The notes beneath the pieces were generated by a model. It did no database searches. It was not told where the DNA came from and saw only the letters and a program-made list of their open reading frames with translations. DNA of 64,000 nt from Thalassobium sp. (GTDB lineage Bacteria > Pseudomonadota > Gammaproteobacteria > Pseudomonadales > Oceanobacteraceae): the NCBI GenBank assembly GCA_002733205.1, contig NVUW01000001.1, positions 744,001 to 808,000 of the forward strand, written 5' to 3'. How positions within the stretch are numbered: position 1 is the first letter of the stretch; each line of letters opens with the position of its first letter. The translations under genes were made by a program, and so were the position numbers. Below, piece after piece: positions 1 through 7,900 of the stretch.

Positions 1-1
1 A

Positions 2-1846
2 CGTATTGAACCGCAATGGATTGAAGTGATTGGCCAGCCGCTGCTGAAATATCAATACTTTGAACCGCACTGGAATGCCCAGCGTGGACAGGTAACAGCA
101 TTTGAGCAAAGCACGTTGTATGGCTTGATCGTCAATCCGCGTAAGCGGGTTAATTATGCGTTAACGCATCCACAGGAAGCGCGCGAAGTCTTTATTCAGG
201 AAGGCCTGGTCGAGCAGCAGTTGCGCAGCAAACTGCCGTTTTACCGCAACAATATTGCGCTGTTAAAAGAAGTTACCGAATACGAAGAAAAATCCCGTCG
301 CCGCGATCTGGTGATCGATGATGCCTGGCAGGCCGAGTTTTATCGTCAGCGCTTGCCGGTGGATATTCCATCCGTACGTCATCTTGAGCGTTGGTATGAA
401 AAAGCATCAGCCACCGAGAAAAAAGCGCTCGAATTTACCCGCGAACAATTACTCAGCGCGGAAGCTGCCGGCATCGGAGCACGCGACTTTCCGGGTGAAC
501 TCGAATGGCAAGGCATGGCTTTTCCGCTGAGTTATACCTTTGCGCCGGGAACAGAAGATGACGGCGTCAGCCTCAGTGTGCCGGTAGCAATGCTGCAGCA
601 GGTTCCGGATGTGCAGGTTGAATGGCTGGTTCCCGGTTTCATTGCGGAAAAAACGGCCCAGTTAATTAAAGGCCTGCCGAAAGTGGTGCGTAAAAACTTT
701 GTCCCGGTACCCAATACGGTGGAAGCGTTTCTGCGTCAGGCAGATGCAGGGCAGGGTGGTTTATATCTGCAATTACTGAACTTTCTGAATAAAACCCAGC
801 GCCCGCCGCTGGAGTTGTCACAGTTACTGGATATCGAATTAGCTCCTTATTTACGCATGAACATTCGGGTGATGTCTGACGGAAAACTGTTGGCTCAGGG
901 CCGTGATCTGGCGGCCCTTAAAGCACAGTTGAGCGATGCCAGTCAGCAGCAGGTATTAACGCTGACGCATCAGGATTATCAGCGCAGTGATATACGTCAG
1001 TGGGATTTTGCCGATTTACCTGAATCTATCCAGACGGAGGTGAATGGTTTGCCGGTGCGTGCTTTTCCGTGTTTGCGCCTGACAGGCCAGCAGCTGGAAT
1101 TAACCGTTGAATCCAATGCCAATGATGCCCGCCGTGCGCACCGCACCGGCGTCAGCCGCCTGATCCGCAACGCATTGCCGGAACAGGAACGCATGCTCAA
1201 AGCGCACATCCAGAAAACCATGGCCAGCCGTTGGTTGCTGGCAAAAGGATTGGGTAATCAGGCTGACATTGCCAACGATCTGCTTGAAGCTGCGTTTATC
1301 CAGGTGTTTGTTCCCTTGGATGAAGCCTTGCCATACAGCGAATCTGAGTACAAAGCGCGCCTTGAACGTCGCGCTGAGCTGGTTGCTCATGGTGAGCGTC
1401 TGCTGGCGCAATACATCGAATGGCTGCAATTACGTCATGGCATTCTGAAGCAGGTTGGCGGGGCGGTCAGCCTCGACCGGGCGATGGCTTACAGCGATGT
1501 TAAAGCGCACCTTCAGCGTTTACTGGCATCCGGTTTTATGAGCCGTACGCCCTGGGTGCAATTGCAAAGCTACAGCCGCTATCTGCGCGCCATGGAATAT
1601 CGTATTGATAAATTGCAGGGTAACTTACCGCGCGATCGTCAGTCGATGATTGAATATGAAGCGCTGGCAACGCCGTATCAGGAGCTGTTGGCCCGCATTG
1701 ATATAGCCGATTATCCGCAATTGCAGGAATTTGGCTGGTTACTGGAGGAGTGGCGGGTATCGCTGTTTGCGCAGCCGTTAGGCACGCGCGAGCCGGTATC
1801 GATGAAGCGCCTGCAGAAGCGCTGGCTGGAAATCCGCGATATCTAG
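2..1846 (+). CDS. hrpA: ATP-dependent RNA helicase HrpA, C-terminal part (cut by window edge)
   Basis: The frame is open from the first base, and the residues before the GTG at 26 (RIEPQWIEV) continue the same protein, so this is the 3' end of a longer gene and not a gene starting at 26. About 614 codons are present. They match the C-terminal half of HrpA, the DEAH-box RNA helicase of about 1300 residues in E. coli, including the DUF3418 region with its many Arg/Lys/Glu-rich helices. The ATPase motifs (GKT and DEAH) would lie upstream, outside the window. In the family, HrpA acts in RNA processing and in rescue of stalled ribosomes. The ending MKRLQKRWLEIRDI is typical. No strong terminator follows; an 8-bp inverted repeat (CTCTGAAT at 1852-1859, ATTCAGAG at 1895-1902) lies just downstream. 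Confidence 0.93.
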   Translation, partial: RIEPQWIEVIGQPLLKYQYFEPHWNAQRGQVTAFEQSTLYGLIVNPRKRVNYALTHPQEAREVFIQEGLVEQQLRSKLPFYRNNIALLKEVTEYEEKSRRRDLVIDDAWQAEFYRQRLPVDIPSVRHLERWYEKASATEKKALEFTREQLLSAEAAGIGARDFPGELEWQGMAFPLSYTFAPGTEDDGVSLSVPVAMLQQVPDVQVEWLVPGFIAEKTAQLIKGLPKVVRKNFVPVPNTVEAFLRQADAGQGGLYLQLLNFLNKTQRPPLELSQLLDIELAPYLRMNIRVMSDGKLLAQGRDLAALKAQLSDASQQQVLTLTHQDYQRSDIRQWDFADLPESIQTEVNGLPVRAFPCLRLTGQQLELTVESNANDARRAHRTGVSRLIRNALPEQERMLKAHIQKTMASRWLLAKGLGNQADIANDLLEAAFIQVFVPLDEALPYSESEYKARLERRAELVAHGERLLAQYIEWLQLRHGILKQVGGAVSLDRAMAYSDVKAHLQRLLASGFMSRTPWVQLQSYSRYLRAMEYRIDKLQGNLPRDRQSMIEYEALATPYQELLARIDIADYPQLQEFGWLLEEWRVSLFAQPLGTREPVSMKRLQKRWLEIRDI

Positions 1847-1926
1847 GGCAGCTCTGAATCATTTTCCTGCAAGCCCCGAAGCGGGCACTGAAGTATTCAG
1901 AGGTGCTCAAAATTTTTCTGATTGCC

Positions 1927-1954
1927 TGTAAGAACCCTGCAGGTCCTGCGACTA
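1927..1954 (+). promoter_or_regulatory. Candidate ECF-sigma promoter of the hvf operon
   Basis: TGTAA (1927-1931), a 16-base spacer, then GCGACTA (1948-1954). This resembles the TGTAAC/CGxC layout of ECF sigma factor promoters, which often control metallophore-peptide operons of this family. It lies about 120 bases before the hvfA start and just before a strong leader hairpin. No ECF sigma gene is in the window, so the controlling factor is not known. The call rests on pattern and position only. Confidence 0.4.
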
Positions 1955-1966
1955 AGGTTATGTGCA

Positions 1967-1999
1967 CCGGAAAAGGGTTGAATTCAGCCCCTTTTCCGG
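1967..1999 (+). promoter_or_regulatory. Perfect 11-bp stem-loop in the hvfA leader
   Basis: CCGGAAAAGGG (1967-1977) is the exact reverse complement of CCCTTTTCCGG (1989-1999), with an 11-base loop. No T-run follows, so it is not an intrinsic terminator. If the promoter at 1927-1954 is correct, the hairpin would sit at the extreme 5' end of the mRNA, where such structures commonly protect against RNase E. Control of translation is another possibility, but the ribosome site near 2064 is 65 bases further on. Confidence 0.6.
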
Positions 2000-2076
2000 T
2001 CACTAATGTGTCAGCCTCGGTGATTCAATTGCGAGGCCTGCCCCTGAAACTAAAAACTAATGAACAGGACTACCTC

Positions 2077-2457
2077 ATGGCTAAGAAAACAATGAAACCC
2101 GTTGCTGCTGTACTCGGCACTGCCTTTATTGCCGCACTGTCTCAGGCACCAGCCGCCTCCGCTGCTGAAAATCCATTTGCGTCGGCTGAACTGCAGTCTG
2201 GTTATAAACTGGCTGCTAACCATGAAGGTAAATGTGGTGAAGGCAAGTGTGGTGGCGAAAAAACCAAAGCCGAAGGTAAGTGCGGCGAAGGCAAATGCGG
2301 CGCTGAAAAAACCAAAGCCGAAGGTAAGTGCGGCGAAGGCAAGTGTGGCGCTGAAAAAACCAAAGCCGAAGGTAAGTGCGGCGAAGGCAAATGTGGCGCT
2401 GAAAAAACCAAAGCCGAAGGTAAGTGCGGCGAAGGCAAGTGCGGCGGTAGCAAGTAA
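2077..2457 (+). CDS. hvfA: HvfA-type precursor of a modified copper-binding peptide, ten EGKCG motifs
   Basis: A 126-residue secreted precursor. Residues 1-29 form a Sec signal peptide (basic MAKKTMKP, Ala-rich core, cut after ASAA or nearby). A short linker leads into five 16-residue repeats, each with two EGKCG motifs separated by an EKTKA-type spacer, giving ten modifiable Cys. HvfA-family peptides are RiPPs whose EGKCG cysteines are turned by the DUF692 enzyme HvfB with HvfC into oxazolone/thioamide pairs that bind copper. Start chosen at 2077 because AGGA at 2065-2068 is well spaced and a signal peptide follows; an in-frame start at 1903 would add 58 residues with no signal-like order. 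The stop is two bases before hvfB. The expected product is periplasmic or exported and protects against or scavenges copper; the metal specificity is inferred from the family. Confidence 0.85.
   Translation: MAKKTMKPVAAVLGTAFIAALSQAPAASAAENPFASAELQSGYKLAANHEGKCGEGKCGGEKTKAEGKCGEGKCGAEKTKAEGKCGEGKCGAEKTKAEGKCGEGKCGAEKTKAEGKCGEGKCGGSK
2224..2454 (+). repeat. 48-bp coding tandem repeat (five units)
   Basis: Units begin at 2224, 2272, 2320, 2368 and 2416; the last is incomplete. Each encodes two EGKCG motifs plus spacer. The units are nearly identical at DNA level, with synonymous differences only at a few third positions, so copy number could change by slippage or recombination. Confidence 0.9.
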
Positions 2458-2459
2458 GT

Positions 2460-3326
2460 ATGAAAACAACCTCCCACTTCGTTTCCGGAGCCGGGTTGGG
2501 TTTGCGGCGGGCTTTGATGAGCCCGCTGGCAGACGTGCCGGATTCGGCGATTGATTTTATGGAAATTGCGCCTGAAAACTGGATCGGTATCGGCGGCCGC
2601 TTTGGTAAACAATTGCGGCAGTTTACCGAGCGCTACGATTTCCTCTGCCATGGCTTGTCGTTATCGTTAGGCAGTCCGGCGCCTCTGGATGAAACGCTGG
2701 TTCGCTCGGTTAAAGCCTTTATGCAGGAGCATGGTATTAAGGCCTACAGCGAGCATCTGAGCTACTGCAGTGATGACGGTCATTTATACGATCTGATGCC
2801 CATTCCTATGACCGAAGCTGCCGCGGATTATGTCGCAGAGCGCATTATGCGGGTGCAGGATATTCTTGGGCAGCGCCTGATTATTGAAAATGTCTCGACC
2901 TATGCCGAGCCCGGCAAAGAAATGTCTGAACAGGATTTTGTGCGCACCGTGTTAAATAAAGCCGACTGCGACCTGCTGCTGGATGTTAATAATGTTTATG
3001 TGAACAGCATTAATCATGGTCAGGATGCATTGGATTATATCCGTGCTATGCCGACAGAGCGTATTCGTTATCTGCATATTGCCGGTCATTATGATGAGGC
3101 TGTGGACCTGTTGGTGGACACCCATGGCGATGCGGTTAAAGCCGATGTCTGGCAATTATTGCAGCATGCTTATCAGTGTCATGGCGTACTGCCCACGTTG
3201 CTGGAACGGGATTTTAACTTCCCTGCGGTTGCAGAGCTGCTCGCCGAGCTCGATATGATTCGCAGCTGTCAGGCCAAGGTGCTTAATGATGTCGCGCAGA
3301 CCGGAGCCTCTTATGTCAGCCTCTGA
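2460..3326 (+). CDS. hvfB: HvfB-type DUF692 multinuclear non-heme iron oxidase (peptide maturase)
   Basis: A 288-residue protein of the DUF692 (MNIO) family, a TIM-barrel enzyme with two or three iron ions that rewrites Cys residues in precursor peptides. Family signatures are visible along the chain: MEIAPENW near residue 35, LCHGLSLSLG near 62, SEHLSY near 96, IENVSTY near 143, DVNNVYVNS near 176 and YLHIAGH near 201, holding the His, Glu, Asn and Asp residues expected as iron ligands. It starts two bases after the hvfA stop and overlaps hvfC by 14 bases, so the three genes are translationally linked. Its likely substrate is the EGKCG repeat of HvfA, converted to oxazolone and thioamide. 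Length is normal for the family. Confidence 0.9.
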   Translation: MKTTSHFVSGAGLGLRRALMSPLADVPDSAIDFMEIAPENWIGIGGRFGKQLRQFTERYDFLCHGLSLSLGSPAPLDETLVRSVKAFMQEHGIKAYSEHLSYCSDDGHLYDLMPIPMTEAAADYVAERIMRVQDILGQRLIIENVSTYAEPGKEMSEQDFVRTVLNKADCDLLLDVNNVYVNSINHGQDALDYIRAMPTERIRYLHIAGHYDEAVDLLVDTHGDAVKADVWQLLQHAYQCHGVLPTLLERDFNFPAVAELLAELDMIRSCQAKVLNDVAQTGASYVSL

Positions 3327-4104
3327 TACGGCCAATCATCTTGAATTGCAGATACAGCTGGCGGCGCATCTGCGTAATCCTGACGTTATGCCTGCTCCGT
3401 CCGTGTTGAATGAGCAGCGTCTGGCGGTTTATCGCGAACTTTTTTTTAATAACGTTAAAGGCTTCCTCGATACGACGTTTCCGGTATGCGCAGAAACATT
3501 GGGCGAGGCGCGCTGGCGTGAGCTTAGCCGCGATTTTCTGGCCCATTATCGTGCTCAGAGTCCGTATTTTCTGGAAATTCCACGCGAATTTTTAACCTTT
3601 CTCGAAACACAGTATCAGCCCGGCCATGATGACCCGCTGTACCTGTACGAACTGGCCCATTATGAATGGCTTGAATTAGCCGTTGATATCGCTGAAGAGG
3701 ACGCGCAGCCAAGGCAAAATGCCGTACAAACGCCAGCCTCGGAAAACGATCTGTCGGTGGCTATGCCGTTGCTGAATGTCGCCGAAGGGTTCCTTTATCA
3801 ATATCCGGTGCATGAAATATCGTTGCAGAATAAACAGCCGGAGCCCAAACCGACCGCGCTGATTGTTTACCGTACACAGGACGATGTGGTCCGTTTTATT
3901 GAGACCAATCCTTTTACCCTGCAACTGCTGGCGTTGCTGAAAGAACAGAGATTAAACGGCCATGATGCGGTTTGCCATTTACTGCAACAGGCCGGTATTG
4001 AGTGTACTGCGGCGGCGCTGAATGGCGGAATGGCCATTCTTGCTCAATGGTCAGAGCTAGGGTTGATCGCCGGGGTGATCCCACAGGCCGAAAAACAGAA
4101 TTAA
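3313..4104 (+). CDS. hvfC: HvfC-type DUF2063 partner protein of the peptide maturase
   Basis: A 263-residue protein. The N-terminal part (LNEQRLAVYRELFFNNVKGF, about residues 35-55) and the following helices match the DUF2063 domain that binds the precursor peptide and docks it on the DUF692 oxidase. The C-terminal half is a separate domain with predicted sheet and helix. The start at 3313 is preferred over 3286 and 3289 because GGAG at 3303-3306 is correctly spaced; this start overlaps the end of hvfB. Together with hvfA, hvfB and the DoxX gene it forms the standard four-gene maturation operon. No catalytic role of its own is expected. Confidence 0.87.
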   Translation: MSASDTANHLELQIQLAAHLRNPDVMPAPSVLNEQRLAVYRELFFNNVKGFLDTTFPVCAETLGEARWRELSRDFLAHYRAQSPYFLEIPREFLTFLETQYQPGHDDPLYLYELAHYEWLELAVDIAEEDAQPRQNAVQTPASENDLSVAMPLLNVAEGFLYQYPVHEISLQNKQPEPKPTALIVYRTQDDVVRFIETNPFTLQLLALLKEQRLNGHDAVCHLLQQAGIECTAAALNGGMAILAQWSELGLIAGVIPQAEKQN

Positions 4105-4119
4105 TCTGAGGATGGTTTT

Positions 4120-4728
4120 ATGTCATTTATCGGTTTTCTCGATGCACAGCATGATCGCTTTAATTCAACCCGCGCCCTGGATTTTTTAGCACCTCTGAGT
4201 CTGCGTCTGTATCTTGCGGCGGTTTTTTGGGTTGCCGGTATGAATAAGGTGGCGGGCTTCGATAATGTGGTTGAATGGTTTGGTAACAGCGAGTGGGGTT
4301 TGGGCTTGCCATTTCCCTGGCTGATGGCGTTTCTGGCAACCGCTGCAGAGGTGGGTGGGGCGGTTCTGTTGCTGCTGGGACTGGGTACCCGCTACATAGC
4401 GTTGCCATTGATCGTTACCATGCTGGTCGCCATCTTTACCGTGCACTGGGATCATGGCTGGCAGGCGGTTGCGGACCTGAATTCTCCGGGCGCTACTGCG
4501 GCCACGGCGGAGGCGATCACACGCCTGGAACGGGCCCGTGAAATTCTGCAGGAGTACGGTAATTACGCCTGGCTTACGGCCGATGGACGTTACAGTTTTG
4601 TGGTATCCAATAATGGTATCGAGTGGGGTGTTACCTATCTGTTGATGTTGCTGGTGTTGTTCTTCCAGGGAGGCGGTCGTTGGTTCAGTGTTGATTACTG
4701 GATTGAGCAGCGTTACCGCGCGCAATAG
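4120..4728 (+). CDS. DoxX-family membrane protein of the hvf operon
   Basis: A 202-residue inner-membrane protein with four hydrophobic segments: about residues 23-43 (LRLYLAAVFWVAGMNKVAGF), 65-85, 87-107 and 165-185. The MNKV motif after the first segment and the AEVGGAVLLLLGLGTR stretch are DoxX features. The segment between the third and fourth helices (about residues 108-160) is hydrophilic and longer than in small DoxX proteins, as in other members linked to DUF692 operons. It follows hvfC by 15 bases with its own AGGA site. Its role in metallophore maturation or copper handling is not settled; redox coupling at the membrane is a guess from the family name. Confidence 0.82.
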   Translation: MSFIGFLDAQHDRFNSTRALDFLAPLSLRLYLAAVFWVAGMNKVAGFDNVVEWFGNSEWGLGLPFPWLMAFLATAAEVGGAVLLLLGLGTRYIALPLIVTMLVAIFTVHWDHGWQAVADLNSPGATAATAEAITRLERAREILQEYGNYAWLTADGRYSFVVSNNGIEWGVTYLLMLLVLFFQGGGRWFSVDYWIEQRYRAQ

Positions 4729-4825
4729 AGTGTTCCGCGAGTGTTGCGTAAGAGGCATGTATGGGTCTGTTTTTATCGGTGCTGAGCTGTTTTAATAACG
4801 CGAAAATCACAGCAGAGAATTCAAA

Positions 4826-5572
4826 ATGCGTGCAGCATGGTTGCTCCTCTTATGCCTTGCATCTTCATTAAGCTGGGCTGCCGAGACCAAGGATCCTGAT
4901 CCCTGGGAGGGCTTTAACCGCTCGATGTTTGCGTTTAATGAAAATCTGGATAAATACATCGCCAAGCCAATGGCTCAGGGTTACCAGTACATAACCCCTG
5001 AACCGGTAGATCAGTCGGTCACCCACTTTTTCTCTAATCTTGGCGATGTTTTGGTTATCGTCAATGATATTGGCCAGCTGAAAATGGGACAGGCGCTGTC
5101 AGATACCGCCCGTTTCCTTATTAATTCCACCGTCGGCTTTTTCGGTATTTTTGATGTGGCCAGCCATATTGGTTTACCGAAACATGACGAGGACTTTGGT
5201 CAGACATTAGGTTACTGGGGCGTTGGCAGTGGGCCCTACCTGATGCTGCCGTTTCTTGGGCCGAGTACTCTGCGTGATGGTAGTGGTCTGTTGATTGGTT
5301 ACCAAAGTGATCTTGGCTACACCGGAATTGGTAACAACTATGCGCAGCAAATCGGGCTTTATACGGTACGTGGAGTTGACCTGCGTGCGGACTTAATTGC
5401 CTCTGAGGGGTTGATCTCCGGTGATCGTTATACCTTTATTCGCAGCTTCTACCTGCAACGCCGGGAATATCTGATCAACGATGGCGTGGTGCAGGATGAG
5501 TTCGGTGATGACTTTGACGATTTCGATGATTTTGATGACGAAGAAGATTGGGGCGATGACTGGGATCAATAA
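4826..5572 (+). CDS. mlaA: MlaA (VacJ) outer-membrane phospholipid retrograde transport protein
   Basis: A 248-residue protein. After a signal peptide come the MlaA hallmarks DPWEGFNRSMFAFNE, the PxxTRFLINSTVG-like SDTARFLINSTVGFFGIFD, and the EDFGQTLGYWGVGSGPYLMLP glycine-rich segment (residues about 115-155). MlaA forms a donut in the outer membrane with OmpC-type porins and removes misplaced phospholipid. Two oddities: most MlaA proteins are lipoproteins, but here the only early Cys is residue 10, too close to the N terminus for a normal lipobox, and cleavage after SWA looks more likely; and the C terminus is a run of DD/FDD/DD acidic residues. A stop at 4796 rules out a longer start. The gene stands 97 bases after the hvf operon without a terminator between. 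Confidence 0.93.
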   Translation: MRAAWLLLLCLASSLSWAAETKDPDPWEGFNRSMFAFNENLDKYIAKPMAQGYQYITPEPVDQSVTHFFSNLGDVLVIVNDIGQLKMGQALSDTARFLINSTVGFFGIFDVASHIGLPKHDEDFGQTLGYWGVGSGPYLMLPFLGPSTLRDGSGLLIGYQSDLGYTGIGNNYAQQIGLYTVRGVDLRADLIASEGLISGDRYTFIRSFYLQRREYLINDGVVQDEFGDDFDDFDDFDDEEDWGDDWDQ

Positions 5573-5592
5573 ACGGTGCCAGCAACAGCCAT

Positions 5593-5620
5593 AAAAAAAC
5601 CCGCCGCAGCGGGTTTTTTT
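5593..5620. terminator. Bidirectional intrinsic terminator between mlaA and the DAHP synthase gene
   Basis: Seven A, then the stem CCCGC (5600-5604) and GCGGG (5609-5613) with loop CGCA, then seven T. It serves the two convergent genes. Confidence 0.93.
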
Positions 5621-5641
5621 ATGTGTGCTTAACAGTAGCGG

Positions 5642-6715
5642 CTAGCTGTTGCGCTTAGGCAGTACATCTTTCAGTTTGTTGCGCATGCTGCGGATGGCAT
5701 CTTCTGTTTCTTCCCAGCTGATGCAGCCATCGGTTACCGATAAACCGTATTCCAGATCATCCAGATTGGCTGGAATGTTCTGGCGGCCATGCTTGAGGTT
5801 GGATTCAACCATCAGGCCGATAATGGACTTATTACCTTCCAGAATCTGGTTGGTTACGTTATCCATTACCAGTGGTTGCAGCGCTGGGTTTTTGTTGGAA
5901 TTCTCGTGGCTGCAATCAACCATGATGTTCTGTGCCAAGTCGGATTTCGCCAGCGCCTGTTCCGCCAGAGAGATGTTCACAGAATCGTAGTTTGGCTTGC
6001 CGCCGCCACCGCGTAATACTACGTGGCCGTATGGGTTACCCTTGGTCGATACGATGGATACTTTACCGCCCTGATCAATACCGAGGAAGCGGTGCGGGTT
6101 AGCAACTGACATCAGGGCATTGGTGGCTACGGTCAGGCTGCCATCCGTGCCGTTTTTAAAACCAACCGCAGAAGACAGGCCGGACGCCATTTCACGGTGA
6201 GTCTGTGATTCGGTGGTGCGTGCGCCAATGGCTGACCAGGTAATCAGATCCTGCAGGTATTGCGGAGATATAGGATCCAGCGCCTCAGTCGATAAAGGCA
6301 GGCCAAACTCAGCCAGATCAATCAGCAGGCGGCGGGCAATGTGCAGACCGTCCTGAATTTTGAACGTATCGTTCATGTACGGGTCATTGATCAGACCTTT
6401 CCAGCCGACGGTGGTGCGGGGTTTTTCAAAATACACACGCATCACCAGATACAGCGTGTCGCTGACTTCTTCGGCCAGATCGCGCAGACGGGCCGCGTAT
6501 TCTTTGGCCGCATCTACGTCATGAATGGAGCAGGGGCCAACCACAATGAAAATACGGTGGTCTTTGCGATCGAGAATATCGCGCACGACCTGACGGCCAT
6601 TTTGTACGCTGGCAACAGCGGCTTCGCTGCTGGGCATGTCGGTTTTCAGTTGTTCCGGAGTAATCAGCGGAACAATCGACTCAATATTGAGATCTTCTAC
6701 GCGATTGTCAGTCAT
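5642..6715 (-). CDS. Class I DAHP synthase (AroF/AroG/AroH type)
   Basis: A 357-residue 3-deoxy-7-phosphoheptulonate synthase that joins phosphoenolpyruvate and erythrose 4-phosphate, the first step to chorismate. Visible motifs are FIVVGPCSIHD (about 53-63), MRVYFEKPRTTVGWKGLIND (about 87-106), ARTTESQTHR (about 166-175), VSTKGNPYGHVVLRGG (about 222-237) and VDCSHENSNK (about 266-275), which hold the PEP, E4P and metal-binding Lys, Arg, Cys, His, Glu and Asp. Start set at 6715 (MTDNRVEDLN) with AGGAAGCAG upstream; the longer frame to 6886 runs across the divergent gene. Which aromatic amino acid inhibits it cannot be read with confidence, so no isozyme letter is given. It is divergent from the DUF72 gene by 61 bases. 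Confidence 0.95.
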   Translation of the reverse strand: MTDNRVEDLNIESIVPLITPEQLKTDMPSSEAAVASVQNGRQVVRDILDRKDHRIFIVVGPCSIHDVDAAKEYAARLRDLAEEVSDTLYLVMRVYFEKPRTTVGWKGLINDPYMNDTFKIQDGLHIARRLLIDLAEFGLPLSTEALDPISPQYLQDLITWSAIGARTTESQTHREMASGLSSAVGFKNGTDGSLTVATNALMSVANPHRFLGIDQGGKVSIVSTKGNPYGHVVLRGGGGKPNYDSVNISLAEQALAKSDLAQNIMVDCSHENSNKNPALQPLVMDNVTNQILEGNKSIIGLMVESNLKHGRQNIPANLDDLEYGLSVTDGCISWEETEDAIRSMRNKLKDVLPKRNS

Positions 6716-6776
6716 TCTGCTTCCTGATTGTGGGCGAATGTGGGCGAATGTAATTCTGTTACAATGATGTCCGATT

Positions 6777-7706
6777 ATGACAAATGATAACCCGCTTGCA
6801 CATCCATTCCCGCTCACAGATGCACGCAATTCCGCGCAATTGTATCTCGGCCTGCCTATGTGGTTTATGTCCGGCTGGAAAGGCACTCTGCTGAATACCC
6901 GCTGCGATGCTGCAGATGCACTGAGTGAATATTCGCAGGTCTTCAGTTCGGTTGAGGGTAATACTACCTTTTATGGTTTGCCGACTGTCGAACGCGCACG
7001 CCATTGGTGTCATCAGGTGCCTGAGCATTTCCGCTTTTGTTTCAAAGTGCCGAAAAGCATCAGCCATGCCGCCGACATTACCCGGCAATTACTGCATGAC
7101 GGTCGCCAGCTCTGTGATTTTATCGCGCCTTTACGTGAACGCATTGGCGTTTTAATGCTGCAATTGCCCGCGTCGTTTGCGCCTGAACGCAGCGCAGAAT
7201 TATTTAAGGCGCTGGACATGCTGCAGTCGTTGGTGAATCTGCCGTTGGCGGTTGAGTGCCGTCATCCGGGCTTTTTTCTTAAGGATCAGTACGAGGTTGC
7301 TCTGTTACAGGAGCTGAACAGGCAGAATGTTAACCGCGTTATCTTTGACAGCCGGGGTTTGTTTCAGGATGGCTCAATGGACGACGCGGTGATTCATGCG
7401 CGCGGTAAAAAACCACGACTGCCGGTTCATCCGCTGGCGACTGCGAATCATCCGGTGGTGCGCTTTATCGGCCATTCCGACTGGCTGCACAATCAGCGTT
7501 ATCTGGAGCAATGGCGACAAAAGATTCAGCAATGGCTGAGTGAGGGGCGCTCGCCGTATTTTTTTGTGCATACCGCCGGCAATCGGAATTGTCCGGAATT
7601 TGCACGAGAGATCGTCAGGTTTTGGCAGGGAAGTATGGCGGATTGGCCGGGAGGCCGTTTAGTGGAAAACCCCGCTGCCGGTATGACAGCGGATCTGTTT
7701 GTGTAA
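6777..7706 (+). CDS. DUF72 family protein (YecE-like)
   Basis: A 309-residue protein with the DUF72 TIM-barrel features: LYLGLPMWFMSGWKG near residue 22, FSSVEGNTTFYGLP near 57, FRFCFKVPKSISH near 83, LMLQLPASFAP near 125, LAVECRHPGFF near 154 and YFFVHTAGNRNCPEFA near 261. The family is widespread but has no agreed biochemical function. It starts 61 bases from the divergent DAHP synthase gene and may share a promoter region with it. Length is normal for the family. Confidence 0.9.
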   Translation: MTNDNPLAHPFPLTDARNSAQLYLGLPMWFMSGWKGTLLNTRCDAADALSEYSQVFSSVEGNTTFYGLPTVERARHWCHQVPEHFRFCFKVPKSISHAADITRQLLHDGRQLCDFIAPLRERIGVLMLQLPASFAPERSAELFKALDMLQSLVNLPLAVECRHPGFFLKDQYEVALLQELNRQNVNRVIFDSRGLFQDGSMDDAVIHARGKKPRLPVHPLATANHPVVRFIGHSDWLHNQRYLEQWRQKIQQWLSEGRSPYFFVHTAGNRNCPEFAREIVRFWQGSMADWPGGRLVENPAAGMTADLFV

Positions 7707-7720
7707 CGCGGGCTATTGGC

Positions 7721-7900
7721 TCAGCGTAGTTTGCTTTGCAGTTCCTTAAATTTCATCACTTTTTCGGATTCAAACACCCAGTTGCCCTGATGCTCTTCGC
7801 CATCAAGCAGGCCTTCGCGAGCGTAACGTTTCACAGTGACGGCTTTAAGTTCAAGAATTTCAGCAACTTTTTCCAGTGATAGTTTTTCCGATGTGCTCAC
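7721..7900 (-). CDS. Small helix-turn-helix protein (59 aa)
   Basis: A 59-codon frame starting GTG at 7900 with a strong GGAGGG at 7907-7912 and a six-base gap. The N-terminal 35 residues (LSLEKVAEILELKAVTVKRY and following AREGLLDG) form a MerR/excisionase-like winged HTH, with a Trp followed by a basic C-terminal helix. It lies convergently behind the DUF72 gene with a 14-base gap and without a clear terminator. Such tiny proteins are either DNA-binding regulators or excisionase-like factors. No integrase is nearby, so a regulatory role is more plausible. The frame, SD and amino-acid pattern support a real gene; the function is not known. Confidence 0.65.
   Translation of the reverse strand: MSTSEKLSLEKVAEILELKAVTVKRYAREGLLDGEEHQGNWVFESEKVMKFKELQSKLR

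Noticed and set aside
2..1846. HrpA as a truncated pseudogene
   Set aside because: The frame is open through the window start and continues a family match before the first GTG, so the break is the window edge only.
1967..1999. The leader hairpin as an intrinsic terminator of hrpA
   Set aside because: No T-run follows the stem, and it lies 120 bases after hrpA behind a promoter-like site.
1903..2076. A 58-codon N-terminal extension in frame with hvfA
   Set aside because: It lacks a ribosome site, and the signal peptide begins exactly at the ATG 2077 with AGGA upstream; the extension overlaps the leader hairpin.
2224..2454. Tandem array as a CRISPR-like or satellite repeat
   Set aside because: There are no spacers; it is coding throughout and keeps the frame with the EGKCG motif in every unit.
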